DNA from: Eunapius fragilis
Lineage: Eukaryota; Porifera; Demospongiae; Spongillida; Spongillidae
DNA: 64,000 nucleotides
Direction of reading: 5' to 3'
Assembly: GCA_963681505.1 (NCBI GenBank)
Contig: OY811971.1
Span: forward strand, 9,605,991 to 9,669,990
In this document: positions 25,187 to 36,800 of the stretch, one piece after another
How positions within the stretch are numbered: the stretch's first letter is position 1
Layout: every line of letters starts with the position of its first letter
Program-made: the position numbers and the translations under genes
Notes under the pieces: model-generated
Databases searched by the model: none
Seen by the model: only the letters and a program-made list of their open reading frames with translations
What the model was told of the DNA's origin: nothing

Positions 25187-26191
25187 ATGTCTTCCGAATT
25201 TAGTGCCATTCCTAGAATAAAGGTAAGGATATGTTTTTTATAAGGCACACTATTTAGCAAACCCATTTAGTCATTAACAAGTAAACACCTTCAATAGAAG
25301 CAGTCAATGCAATGTAAACAAGGCAGTACTTACATGTACAGTAATAAATTAAACACTCATACACAAGCCAGAATCAACCACATTCTTACTCATCTGTGGC
25401 TCAATGTACATGTACTAGTGATCAACCACATTCCTACACATCTTCTATTAATGCACAAGGGTGTGGTTGAATGTACCAGTGGATGCCTACCTGCGGCATT
25501 TGTGGCTGACCTCAGACAAGTCATAGACCATCACAACTCAGGAGGGGTGGATAACATATGTATCGAAATGACATGCCAAGACACCTTTCAAGTGCCAGCC
25601 ACCAACTCCAGTCACCAAGATACCTTTCAAGTGCCTGCCGCCAACTCCAGCAGTACAGGGCACCAAGATGACTTACCAGTCCAAGGTAGTTCAGATACTT
25701 GTTCAGTGCAACGACCAAAAGGTAAACTGCTTGGTTGTCATAGCAACAGCATCCCAAGTATACACTTTGTGGGCTTTCCTCCATCAGGTTACCCAGGAGG
25801 AGACCCACCAATGATGGACGGCACTGTGAATGAACCTCCTTGTCCTCACTGTCTGTTTGGGCCCTGCATCATCCGTCGGCCACCAGTGTTCCTGTCTGGG
25901 AGAGCTGCCCCGTCCCTAGCCAATGACAGAAAGAGATACAGACTATATCTGCAATTCTGGCAGGTATTGAGAGACCTGGGGTTGTGGAACCATCCAACAT
26001 ACCTGATGAGGAAGGGATTGGTGACACACCCTTCAGATAGAAGAGAGATAATGCCAAAATGTGTACAAAATGTAAAACATGTAACCTAAAAGATAGTGTA
26101 CTGATAATCATTTTGCCACATAGGAAATCAAAAACAGGTTTCCAAATCCAGTGGGCATTCGTACAAAGGTTATAGGTCATCATTTATGTAA
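25187..26191 (+). pseudogene. Element A plus-strand cysteine-motif protein
   Basis: Exons 25187-25222 (MSSEFSAIPRIK), 25460-25721, 25788-26071 and 26124-26191, all with GT/AG borders and matching phases. The second half has CPHCLFGPCIIRRPP, then RYRLYLQFWQVLRDLGLW, REIMPKCVQN and, in the last exon, FPNPVGI. The order FW..LG.W - R.IMP.CV - FPNP..Y.GY is shared with the homologue in element B (34238-34933) and recalls the accessory C-terminal domain of Kolobok-type elements. In the last exon one base is missing relative to copy B, so the intended ending (GYRSSFM) is out of frame. Role unknown; a DNA- or zinc-binding helper of transposition is a guess. Confidence 0.6.
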
Positions 26192-26404
26192 AAATTCATT
26201 CAAGTGTATTCAAGTGTATTCATTTATTTGTATATGTATGTTGCTGACCAATATGCTCTGATTCTTGAATGTTTGTTATTATTAGCACAAAATTATACCA
26301 TCCATGCTAAGGGAAAGTTGTGGAAACAAATGAGTATGGAGTTTAAATTTCGTATACACTTTTTACTTTTAATAATAAAATAAAATCATGAAGGCAAGAC
26401 ACAA

Positions 26405-26680
26405 CAGTGGCGTAGGAAAAGGGGAGCAGGGGGGGAGGGGGGGGGGGGGGGGCATTTGCCCCCCAACTTTTACACCAGTAGTACTTTTTTTAAAATTACA
26501 AACCAAGTGAAACCTATCTTTTGCTCACAATGTTTCGATGTGTGAATTAACTACCTAATTTATTAATAAGTGGTTTAGCTTACATTGCAAGGGGGACCCC
26601 CCCCCCCGCTTGTATTTGGGCTATCGCAAGAGGGACCCCCCCCCCCCACACACACTTTTAAGCTCCTTCTTACGCCATTG
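26405..26680. mobile_element. Non-autonomous hAT MITE
   Basis: Starts CAGTGGCGTAGGAA and ends with the near-perfect inverted TTCTTACGCCATTG. It contains a long poly-G run near the left end and two poly-C runs in the right half. About 276 bp, non-coding, inserted within element A. No clear 8-bp target duplication. Confidence 0.65.
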
Positions 26681-27061
26681 CATAAGTCAATTTTGACAAG
26701 TATTATCAATCGCAGTTTATGCTTACAAAGGGCATCACTATAGTAGCCCCCTGTCCATTCAAGCCACACCACTCACCAAGTTCCTAATGTCCCAGTGCAG
26801 GCTTCGGGGTCATATAGTATACTACTGAACAACTGCAACCACTGGTTCAAGGTCTACAGGGAACATAAGATGAAACTGCTTTGATAGTAATACCAACACC
26901 ACAAATGCCTGTCATTTGTGCTTTTGGATGCAGTGCAGACAATTAATGCAAATCTGTTGTTGATACTGGTAGTTCTAAAAAGAACTGTTTAGATATAAAG
27001 AGAGGGATATCCTATCAGAAATTGACACCTGTGGCTGCCAAAAAAACATAACAACATTAAA

Positions 27062-27175
27062 GATTCTGGATGTCTACCTGCGGCATTTGTGGATGACCTC
27101 AGACAAGTCATAGACCATCACAACTCAGGAGGGGTGGATAGCATATGTATCGAAATGACATGCCAAGATACCTAT
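27062..27175 (+). repeat. Duplicate of element A exon 2
   Basis: Nearly identical to 25482-25590 (GCCTACCTGCGGCATTTGTG and onward through GACATGCCAAGA). It is a partial second copy of the plus-strand gene's N-terminal exon, without the rest of the gene. It indicates internal rearrangement of element A. Confidence 0.85.
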
Positions 27176-27309
27176 TCATCAGATCTGAGTAAAGGTTACA
27201 AGCAGTATAGGGCAAGCGACAGGTGAAAGGACAGGACAATCAAGTCTGCAGCCTATTCCGTTTCGTGATGGAAGCTTAGAGTTAATAAAAGTATATCAGC
27301 AAATATAAA

Positions 27310-28157
27310 GCCAAAGCTACCTAACCTATATCTGCAAACTTGCAAAAGTTCATGAACTGAGATGGCAACATGCCAGCACAGGTAAAGGCATGGATGAGCC
27401 TGCATGCATGGAGTGCAAGCAAAAATATTACTAGATGTTATGCAGTACATGAGCATAGCTACTTGCTTTTGGCTTGCCAAGTAGTGACCCGCAAGAACTC
27501 TTGAAGAAGCCCAAGTGCGAGCCACTTTGCAGTGTGGGCAGACAAAGCGAATTCGCACAATGCCTCCTTTCTACACATTCAAACGAATAGAATGCAACCA
27601 GCATAGGAGGATTTATGTACCTTTACAAAGGACTCCAGCTGCCAAGTGTGACGTCGTCTACAGCAGTGTTGCTGTACCAAGCCCTGAACAGAGACACCTA
27701 ATAGCCTTGTGCTCAACCACACAGAGCCTCTGGTCGTCTTTGTCTTCATCTCCTGTGTACATGCCTATATAAGAAAGGGCAGCATAAAAGCCAATGCACG
27801 CCGGCCTTTTATTCTATAACTATGCATGTATGTGCATATACGCGTACCGGCGTATGATATGCCTAATGTACGTTATGAAGTTATTAGGCCTCGACACATT
27901 TATAAAAGTATAGTACACGTACCGGCTGTGTCCAAGACGGAAGGAGTGGACTGGATGGTGGAGGGGGCCGTCGATGGGATCGAAAGCACAATGTCCAGCA
28001 TCGCATTCAACAGGGCGGCATTATCTGGCCTTTGGGAGGTACTTTCATCAGGAAAAAGGATACGCCTGGCACTGTCTACACGGAGTTTGACAGCATCCTT
28101 CTCCGCCTCAGATGAGAAAGTCATTCCAAGCGAGAGCCTACATCCAGCTGTCGCCAT
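27310..28157 (-). pseudogene. Element A transposase-like remnant
   Basis: Pieces align in order with the intact-looking homologue of element B. 27900-28157 has MATAGCRLSLGMTFSSEAEK and LNAMLDIVLS, matching B exon 1. About 27690-27770 has DDQRLCVVEH, matching B exon 2. About 27466-27558 has RTWASSRVLAGHYLASQK, and about 27340-27403 has RLIHAFTCAGMLPSQF. Stop codons interrupt it and everything after the HAFTCAGML block is absent, including the region with the candidate catalytic aspartates. It is therefore non-functional. Confidence 0.7.
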
Positions 28158-28502
28158 ATTTACCAGTTATCTTCACGTGCCCGGTAATTACATTAATAGT
28201 ACAAAGGAAGCGTTCGAGTTATGAGCTTAACGATTAGTTTTACTGGACTGTGTGTGTTTTAGTAGACGTGTCACTGTGTAGCAGGACCCGGATACGGTTC
28301 ACAGGACGCCATATTTGGCCGCTTAAAACCGGCTGGCCGGTCAAAAATTGAGCAGTCTACGCCCTTTTATACCGCCTCTTCTCCTTTAATCCGGCACTGA
28401 ATGCATGGCAAAAACATTAATATTGCCCAACAGCCTGTATACCCATTGCAGCGTCAACGTATGGACTGGGCGCGAGGTTCAAATAATATTAATGAAAAAA
28501 CA

Positions 28503-28905
28503 ATGGCCCAAAGATTGCTGCTCACAAGCAGACTAATTTCGAAGGTAACTCGGCAGGGCAGGATCAAAACAAAGCCTGCATACCGCTCAGGATCGTCCCA
28601 CTCACACGAAGGACACGAGTCCACAAGCGGACCGGAACCACCTAACGGATTTCTCTTCAACGAGAAGGTACAGGCTGGCCTATAGCGAGATGAGCACTTA
28701 TTTGCGTTTACAATAAAGATTGCTCACATCTGTGTATCTTGAAGACATCTGAGCCGCGTTGGAAAAGCACGTCCTGTGCGTTTGGAGCCTCGTAGCGATC
28801 ATTTTGCGTGGTGTGTGTGTGTATGTGTGTGTGTGTGTGTGTTTGTGTGCATGTGTGTGCATGCGCGCGTGTGTGTATGTGTGTGTGTGTGTACGCGCGT
28901 GTGCA

Positions 28906-28944
<39 letters not shown>

Positions 28945-29414
28945 ATAGATATTAGTGTGTGTGTGTGTGCGCGCGCGTGCATGTGTTATACTAGCGGAGG
29001 GGGGGGGGGGGGGGGGCTGCATATGTGCATGTGCATGCATGTGTTTGGTATTAGTACGTAACACAACTACGTATACAAGTAACACACAGTGGATATAATG
29101 TCTACCTAACTTCAGCCCCTGCGTCCTGGAGAGAAGAGGCAGAAGGAGGACTGGGAGAATATTTGGGTCTATGGCATGACCTTCAACTTCCTCCTAGCCT
29201 TTGCCGTCGTTGTACTGAAGCCAGATACAAGGTAATTGTTATAAGTACTTGCAGTATTGCCATGGTTACCACTACCCTCGTGTGCTACAGCATTAGTAGC
29301 TGGGGGAGAACAAAAGCATTGGAGAGGCTGAGTGAGAAGGAGCAGGGGTCAGCCACTAGTGAAGAAGAAGCTGCTGTAGAAGTGGGAGCTGTTAGTGAGG
29401 AAAGCATTAGTTAG
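28503..29414 (+). CDS. NDUFB11: Complex I subunit NDUFB11-like
   Basis: Exons 28503-28667, 29116-29231 and 29291-29414 total 405 bases (134 residues) with matching phases and GT/AG borders. The N terminus, [20 protein letters not shown], is arginine/serine/leucine rich with no acidic residues, as expected of a mitochondrial presequence. Then come [26 protein letters not shown], one membrane segment ([12 protein letters not shown]) and [18 protein letters not shown]. Single-span accessory subunits of the NDUFB11/ESSS type share this layout and the W..(R/K)EA..RL ending. The protein would sit in the inner-membrane arm of NADH dehydrogenase. The last 20 residues are glutamate-rich, unusual for the family. 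The start lies about 95 bp outside the right end of the hAT/element A insertion, so the nested transposons sit directly in the promoter region. Another small complex I subunit is possible. Confidence 0.6.
28808..28980. repeat. (GT)n microsatellite
   Basis: Interrupted GT repeats with GCGCGC islands, in intron 1 of the NDUFB11-like gene, followed by a long G run at about 28998-29016. Confidence 0.9.
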
Positions 29415-30880
29415 GTACCATGGCTGTAGGTGTTCTCTGTGTAGACATACAATAGATGGAGTCATTTGATTCTTTATATTGCACCTATCTGTAACCACGA
29501 CACAATTAAACAAAGATACCTGCTGCTGTTCCTGCAGACGTGGTACCTTGTGTAGCCTTAGCCGAGTGGATGCTCCAGTGTGACCCTACTGAGCAGTTAA
29601 GCCATGAGGACATGTATGCCTCTACAAAGTTGGGGTGGCAGGAGGGGGGGGGGGGGGGTCACTTTGGACATGAGGGCGTGGCACTCCATGTGCGACCATA
29701 CTTTGCATATGTGTGTGTGTGGTGGGTGGGAGGGTGCACATTATCAGTGCGTGCACTTGTGTATAAGCTGGGGGCTGCATGTGCACCTGTACTGGGGTCA
29801 CTTAGGGCTGCTTGAGCCTGTCCCTTCTTACATGTATGTTGCTCAGATTGGAGGGCAATACCTGTGGCCTCCTCCCTCCTCCATCTAGGGGGAGGTTTTT
29901 CAACTGAGGCCATGTCCCTGAAAGTGAGGAGGTTCCTTCCTCCTAGCTGGGTGTATGAGCACATGTTGACGATGAAGCTGTGTGTGTGTGTGTGTGTGTG
30001 TGTTTTTGTGTGTGTGTTTGTGTTGTGTGTGTGTGTGATGAGTGTGAATGTGTTAGCAAGGTTCAGCTACACACAGGGGCAGAGGTTGTACTCAAGGCTT
30101 AGCAGCTCTCCAGGTTGGTGATATCGACAGACCATGCACATTAATATTGCTATAAGAAGTGGTGGTCCTAAGTGCCAGGTCTGACCCCCACTTCTCCCTG
30201 GCCATCTCCACCAGACCATCTGCACTATTAGTGCACGATGCATGACAACCATATTAGACATAGGCACATGGTCACATAATTAAATACTTTCATTATTATA
30301 ATAGGAACGTAAACCTAACTAGCTAGGGGAGTTCAGTACTACCATAGATATTAACCAAGCATTTGGAACATTATCGCGACGATATCGATTTATCGGCGCT
30401 TTGAACATGCATATAGGCTGAGCTCTTGATCTGTGGCTCCTCAGCCTCCATCTGTTTTTTAGTGTGTACTGTTTTGGGGGGGGAGGGGTTCTACGCAAAA
30501 AGCGTTGGCTTCTGGGGGTCTGGGGGAGCTTAAAGCGCTCACCCATACACCCTGGCTGGGAGGGGTGCCCCTCTCCCGCACACTCCCCGGGGCGACTCCG
30601 CCCCACCCCCACCTGTGCCCCCCCCCCCCCCCCCCCCTCAAAATCCTGGATCGCCGCTGTTAAGGTATACTGCATGGTATACCTGGGTCCACTATATACA
30701 ACTACCATGCAGGAGAGTGAGATTGGTCTTCCATATTCACAAAAGTTTATGATTAAAAATCAGCGAAACAAAAATACATGTACATGTAATGCACCATAAT
30801 ACTAAATACAAATAATAATTAACAATAGCTAACATGTAAAATATATTGCAACCCATAGCACATTGCTATGGAGCTTACTA
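29415..30880. other. Intergenic between convergent genes
   Basis: Contains a G run near 29646-29658, a GT microsatellite at about 29980-30035 and a hAT-like end at about 30470-30662. The last reads inward from CAGCGGCGATCCAGGATTTT on the minus strand and is followed by a poly-G/C tract. A plus-strand open stretch at 29540-29815 was considered as an extra exon of the upstream gene but has no fitting splice phase. Confidence 0.5.
30470..30662 (-). repeat. hAT-like element end with poly-C tract
   Basis: Read on the minus strand it starts CAGCGGCGATCCAGGATTTT, then a long G run and GC-rich sequence. The left partner was not found. It resembles the CAGYGGCG ends at 26405 and 60703. Confidence 0.5.
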
Positions 30881-33800
30881 TCACTTAGAATGTACATAAT
30901 ACTTTACATCAAGGTCCCAGGCCTGTCTCTCTTTTCCCACTGCACGAAGAGAAGATGACAGATTTTGTATGGTAGGATGTGAGTGGTTGGGTGGTGCCCA
31001 GTCCAACCACCTCCTCAGCATGGCTTCATAGAAATCCTCTTCATAGTGTCGTCCAGTTTCATGTGTAATGGCATCCAACTGATCTGCAGTGAAGCCAAGT
31101 TCCCTGCCTATGGCCCTCCATTGGCCACTTGCAGATTTGGTAGTCTGAAATATGTTAGTATGATCATCTTCCCTCAGGTTAGCAGATGTATATGTAGTAT
31201 CTATATGGAAACATAAAATCATAATATGAATGGATGATACCAAATAAGTCATTAATAGGTTTACCTTCTTTAAACAGATGATTAATGTGAGGTAGTGCAG
31301 TAGTCCAATTGGACACATTTATTGTTTCATTGTCGCAGCCTAAAACAAAGTTGGTGTTATTAACAATTGCATCTCTTAGGTTAATGAAGTCGGCACGAGG
31401 CAGAGATAAGGGAGACACCACTTCTGTATACACATGGCGGGCTTTGAGCGGGTCCACTATGGCCTCCTTGACATCAGCACAAGGACAGAACTCCTTGCAG
31501 GTATCTCTGATCACTTGGAGGACAGAGAAGGTTACCTTGTACCTCCTGGCATCAGGGAAAGACATAACCACATAACACTGGCACAGCTCCCTCACTTCTA
31601 CAACCACCTCCACACACTCTGCAGTCTTCCAACTGATGCCATTTTTCCACACCTTGCAATGTCGATCAAGATTGTGGAATTGAGGATCAGCAGTTGTCTT
31701 GGGGAGACAGAAGACATAGGCCAGTCTGAGGATGAGGACATGGAGGAAGCGAGGGGACAAGAACAGATGTGTGTACATGATCCAGCCCAGAGCAGAAGGA
31801 TGCGGTGAGATAATGATTTCTCTAGGAATGTCAGAATTAATCAGAGCTGGGAAAAAGAGCCATTGACCATCATCAGAAGGAAGCGAAGACTTTGGGCATA
31901 GATTTGTGATAACATTGCTGACTGTGATCTGTTGACACAACTCAAATCGAATAAGAAATTGAACAATCATATCAATGTTGTATGTTGGAAAGTGGTGTTT
32001 GAGAACTGCTACAGGTATCACACCGGTGTTGCTGGCTATTTTGAGGTTTTCTGTAAAGTGCTCAGGAGCAAACAGAGCACCATTCACCTTCTCCAGCAAT
32101 GCATCCTGATGAAGGACTATCCAGCCAATGGCATCAAAAAATACAACCAGCCCTATATCAGACAGCGCCTTTAGCAGTGGTGTAATTTCTGGACCCTTTG
32201 TTGGCAACACTTTTGGTTCTTCCTTCTCAAGTAGAGTCTCAAGTTCTGAGAGAGTGATAGCATCTTGATTATTTGGCACCCTGTCATTCAAGAAAGCATA
32301 CAGCACATGACAACTGGGAGATATAGCTGGACATTTGGTTCTGACATCATCATTCGTTTCACGGAGTAGAGACATAAACATATTTGCATTTGCTCCATCT
32401 TGTGCTGTGGCATTAAGGGATATGAACTTCACAAAAAGCTGTTTCTTGTCCTCTATGGCATTTTTAGCAACCCTCTCTATTTCTCTTTGTAGCCAGTTCA
32501 ATTTTTCCCTATCAGTTATCTTATCATCATGGGTACCTACAACGATGATTGAAAATTTCTGGGGACACTTATGACAGACATCACCAATCATTGCAGACCA
32601 GTAGTAAATCTGCTTAATGATGCTCTCTTGGAAGTTGAGCAAAAGGTTGACCAAGAGAAGGAAGATGGAAGGAGTGGTGATGGAAATGGCCTCTAAAAAG
32701 GAGGAATGACTACTATGATATTCTTTGTGTCCAGCTAGGTCGTAGATTGTCATGCTTGCTTTGGGACTCTTAACTTGATGTGAGACAATACCTGCCGTGA
32801 GGGCCTTCACTGGTTTTGTACGAAACCTAGTAAAGAGTTGCTGTTGTTGATGAGTAAAAGAAAGGAACATAGTGACATGTGTTATTGGTGAGAATAAATA
32901 AATTTACATCACAACATCAATACAGAATAAAATGGTTATTGCATTATTGAAATTATATACATGCTAGTATGGGACTTAATGTCTTCATACGTTTTTGAAT
33001 TAGGACTTCTGACATGGGTTGGTGGGTGGTCGTCACAAGAGGCGATGCAGGTACCGTGATAGTTAATTTGTTTGTTTGGATTCATTAATGAAAATCTGAT
33101 CACACAAGGATGTTTTAGAGTACTAGTCCTACAAACTTGTCCACAGGACCACATGGTCATATCCATTGCCTAGGCTCACACACCCCTCCCTGTTCAGCTT
33201 GTGGCCTTCCATCCATAACTCTGCTAGGCGATGTGTTGTTTTAAACACATTGAGGGACTTTGCTGATTATGGACTGAGGATGGGTTACATTGAGTATCCA
33301 GCTCTGGTTCCCCTTTGCGGACTGTCTCTGAAACTACTTCCGGATCAGGGAGTCTTGGTTTCTTATCTGTGAGAATTTTCTCTGGTAGCATAGCGTATTC
33401 CCATTGTCCACTTGTTCAGTGTTTTGTATACTCAGTCAGTGTATAATATGATGGTGCATGTGCATTATCCTATGGTTCCTCTTGAATAGTATATAGCTGG
33501 CCACTGCATGATGTGGCTGGCTTCGTGAAGGGGTTTGCAGTTACTCTTTGGTGATCCTTGGTCACAATTGTAGCTGAACTTTGTGTGGGTATGCTGGCAA
33601 CTCCAGCAGCAGGCACCCCATGGTTCTCCACCCTGATCTGAAGTAACTATTTCTTTCCTTTATCTTTCTTTGACAGCTTCATACATGTAGTTGCTCACTC
33701 CAGGGTCATTCTACTTAATGTTAATCACTTTTCTGTTTTACTTTCTCAGACATTGTAGCACCATCTCACATTTATATGCCTTAAAGAACGAGGTTTTATG

Positions 33801-36800
33801 TAAATACACGCGCATTGCGTCGTACGTTCACGCACGCGCAGCGCCGAATAATTCTTTCGATCCGAGTATAAAAGGAGCTTGCCAGGCAAGGGAATTCCCC
33901 TATGTATCACGTGATTTACATCTTGGCTAGCTCGCTCGCAGAACTATACGCGTGTGAAGTATCCAATCAGAGTAGAAAAATGCACTAAAGACAAATAACG
34001 AGGACCCCGGAGTCACCCAAGATTTTGCAACCACGCGTACGGAAAGTGCTAGTGGAGCTTCATGCACGAAACGCCATCTAAACATGAGAAAAAATAGCCC
34101 CCAGAAGCTTCTTTTTGTCAAGTATGACCCCAGAAGCTTCTTTTTGTCAAGTATGAGTATGCATATCTTTTAGAAAAAAATATATATATATATATACGGC
34201 ACGTGACCTTTGACGAAGAACTAGCGTGTATGTGTACATGCAATCATGGCCAAATGCAATTCAGGTAAATAACGACTATGATCAACATATGAAAACTTAT
34301 ATTGCTATTGTATTCTTCAAGGTTGAGATTACAAGTAGTATTGGGTATGTGCCCAATGACTTCTTAGAATCCTTAGTGCAGTCACATAACTCTAACGGAA
34401 TGTGCATCTCTGTTGTGTGCAATCAAGTTGAAGTGTCATTTGGAGGGCAATCTGAGGAATTACACATACAAGGTATCTGTTAGCACCTCATACACCTACA
34501 TGTTTATAATGAATACATTGTAGGACATACCACAACCACAGTAGACCATCCGACAATGAATGGCGGACCTCAAAGTCCAACCTGTCCACATTGGTTATGT
34601 GGGCCATGCATTGTGTCACGGCCACCTGCTTTCCTTGTAGGGATGGCAAGACCATCCCTCACAAACAGAACGAAAAGATTCCGATTGTATAGAAAGTTCT
34701 GGCAGCTCCTGAGTCATGTAGGCTTTTGGCATCACCCAACATACTTCAGGAGGAAACAGGACAGAACAGTTGTACATGATGAGAGAAATCATGCCACAAT
34801 GTATACAAGATGTAAGAAAAAAAGAACACAAAATTACTTTAATGATGTACATATATCACAGGAAATACAGAGAAGATTTCCAAACCCCGAAGGAGTGCCG
34901 TATACAGGGTACAGATCTGCCTTTGAAGCCTAAATTATAATCAAAACACACATGGTACTCTCCTTACACATGTGTACTCATATACATACACATGTGTACG
35001 CACACACACATTTTAACACATTACTACCTACACACACATGTAAATGTACTTACACATGTGTAAGCACACATGGTACACTATATACACATCTGTACTCAGA
35101 TACTGACATATGTGTATGCAATCACACACATATATCTTACACACTGTACTCATACTTACACATGTGGGCACACACACACATGAAGCACTACGTACACGTG
35201 TCATGTGTACGCATGCATATATACGTAAACATGTGTACGCACAACATACATGTACACATAAAATACATGTAAAAATTGAACCACACTGTTTCTATGTATT
35301 AGCAAGATTGGCATATGTAGTGTCTTTAGTAGTAGTAGTAGTTCTGAAAAGAACTGTTTATTAATTTAACCAAGTTATGTTTCATAAGTAACTTATATAC
35401 CACATTTCACAGAGTGCAAAAAGCAAAATTTCAGAGCTTACATGAAAAGACAATCAATCACCAAGCACATTCTAAATGTGTACCAGTAAAATGGTAGATG
35501 CATGGACCATCAGTACACAAACCACGACAAGAAAAAAGGTATAGTACAAAGCAAAGACTCTGAACAGATGTACTGTTGCTACTTGCAAGACCAAGTACAT
35601 ATCTTATCAACAGGTACATCAGTCACATGAAAGATGTAGATTAGATTCATATGGGACACTGGTCTCCCCGACTTATGAATATATACTAAACATCAACCTA
35701 AACATATGATAAGGTTGTTGTCCCACAGAAGTGTTTCTGAATCTAAACTACCTTGTGGGAAGTGCATTATCCTGTTTCAGCTTGACAGTTCAGGTCCAAA
35801 TGCATTGGGAGGTAAAGGAGTTTTTGTATGGAAGCGAGGTCAATACAACAACTTAGAAGAATAGCTAGCCACACAAGGTGGAACAGCTCTTATGGCAGCA
35901 AAGGTATGAATAAGACATAAATATCAACCCAGTCCAGCAATCATTCTCTTAAAAAAGTACCAATACCTGTGTTTAGTCACACAACGTTTGAAATAGTACA
36001 AAGCCTTAGTTGTAATAAATTTAACTCTTCCTAGGCCAGACACATACGTGTACACACACATACTACTTTGATGCACTAGTGGTAAACTTAGTTTGTGGGG
36101 AAAAACATGCGCAGATGCAATTATCAAAGTGATATTGATGGTTACAAACAGCTAAGAAATCCATACAAGAAGTATAGGCTAGCTCGCTCGCAAAACTATA
36201 CGTGTGATAAGATGCCAATGTTGAATTTGACAAGTGTACAAGCTAAATATAAGATGCATCCTCCGTGTATTGTACAAATAATTAAGGTAAAGGTATTAGA
36301 GTCAATGTAGTCTATAATGTTCTGCTCAAATTTTTCAAAAGCAAGTTTTCAGCCATTAATTACATTACATCTCTACTTATAAACAACTGAGAGCATACAT
36401 GAAAAAACCTTCAATCACAAAGCAGATTACATTGGTAGCATGTATAGAGCACCAGTACACAGAGCAAAGTATACAACAATAGAGCTATCTATGCAATTGA
36501 CGTAGATGGTTACATAGAGAAGGGTGAGCAACTCACACACGCTACATCTACATCTCATCTTCAACAATGTCCTCAGCATCATCATTGTCATCATCATCAT
36601 CATTGTCATCATCATCGTCATTGTCATCATCATCGTCATCAACAAAGTCCCCATCCTCAAGTCCAGGCACAAAAAATCCGTCATCATTAGAACCCTCCTC
36701 TTCATCGCCTTGAACAACACTGTATGTGATGTAATGTCATATTAATGTACAAACTACACATGTTCACAAACAACATACTTAGTACACTGTTTGTTTAGGT

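Larger units (their letters stand above)
21869..28389. mobile_element. Nested TTAA-flanked two-gene transposon, copy A
   Basis: Both borders read TTAAAGGAGAAG facing inward (21869 and, inverted, 28389), so the element is bounded by TTAA duplications. About 60 bp inside the left end is TATAAAAGGCGCTAGACTGC. The inverted right end has TATAAAAGGGCGTAGACTGC. It carries a plus-strand gene (25187-26191) and a minus-strand transposase-like gene (27310-28157), the latter decayed and truncated compared with copy B. TTAA targets are known for the Kolobok and piggyBac superfamilies. The arrangement and the plus-strand protein recall Kolobok, but the superfamily assignment is inference. Insertions inside it include a hAT MITE (26405-26680) and a large minisatellite (23620-24560). 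Confidence 0.75.
19910..28399. mobile_element. hAT transposon split by a nested TTAA element
   Basis: The left terminus CAGTGCCGGATTA at 19910 is mirrored by TAATCCGGCACTG ending at 28399. The eight bases immediately outside both ends are identical (AATGCATG at 19902-19909 and 28400-28407), the hallmark target duplication of hAT transposition. The hAT portion is 19910-21872 plus the last ten bases; the rest is a second transposon (21869-28389) inserted at a TTAA in the right terminal repeat. Coding remnants of a TTF-type hAT transposase lie at 20255-21700. Confidence 0.85.

Noticed and set aside
29540..29815. Open stretch considered as a fourth exon of the NDUFB11-like gene
   Set aside because: No donor in exon 3 gives a matching phase, and the stretch runs into a poly-G tract and repeats.
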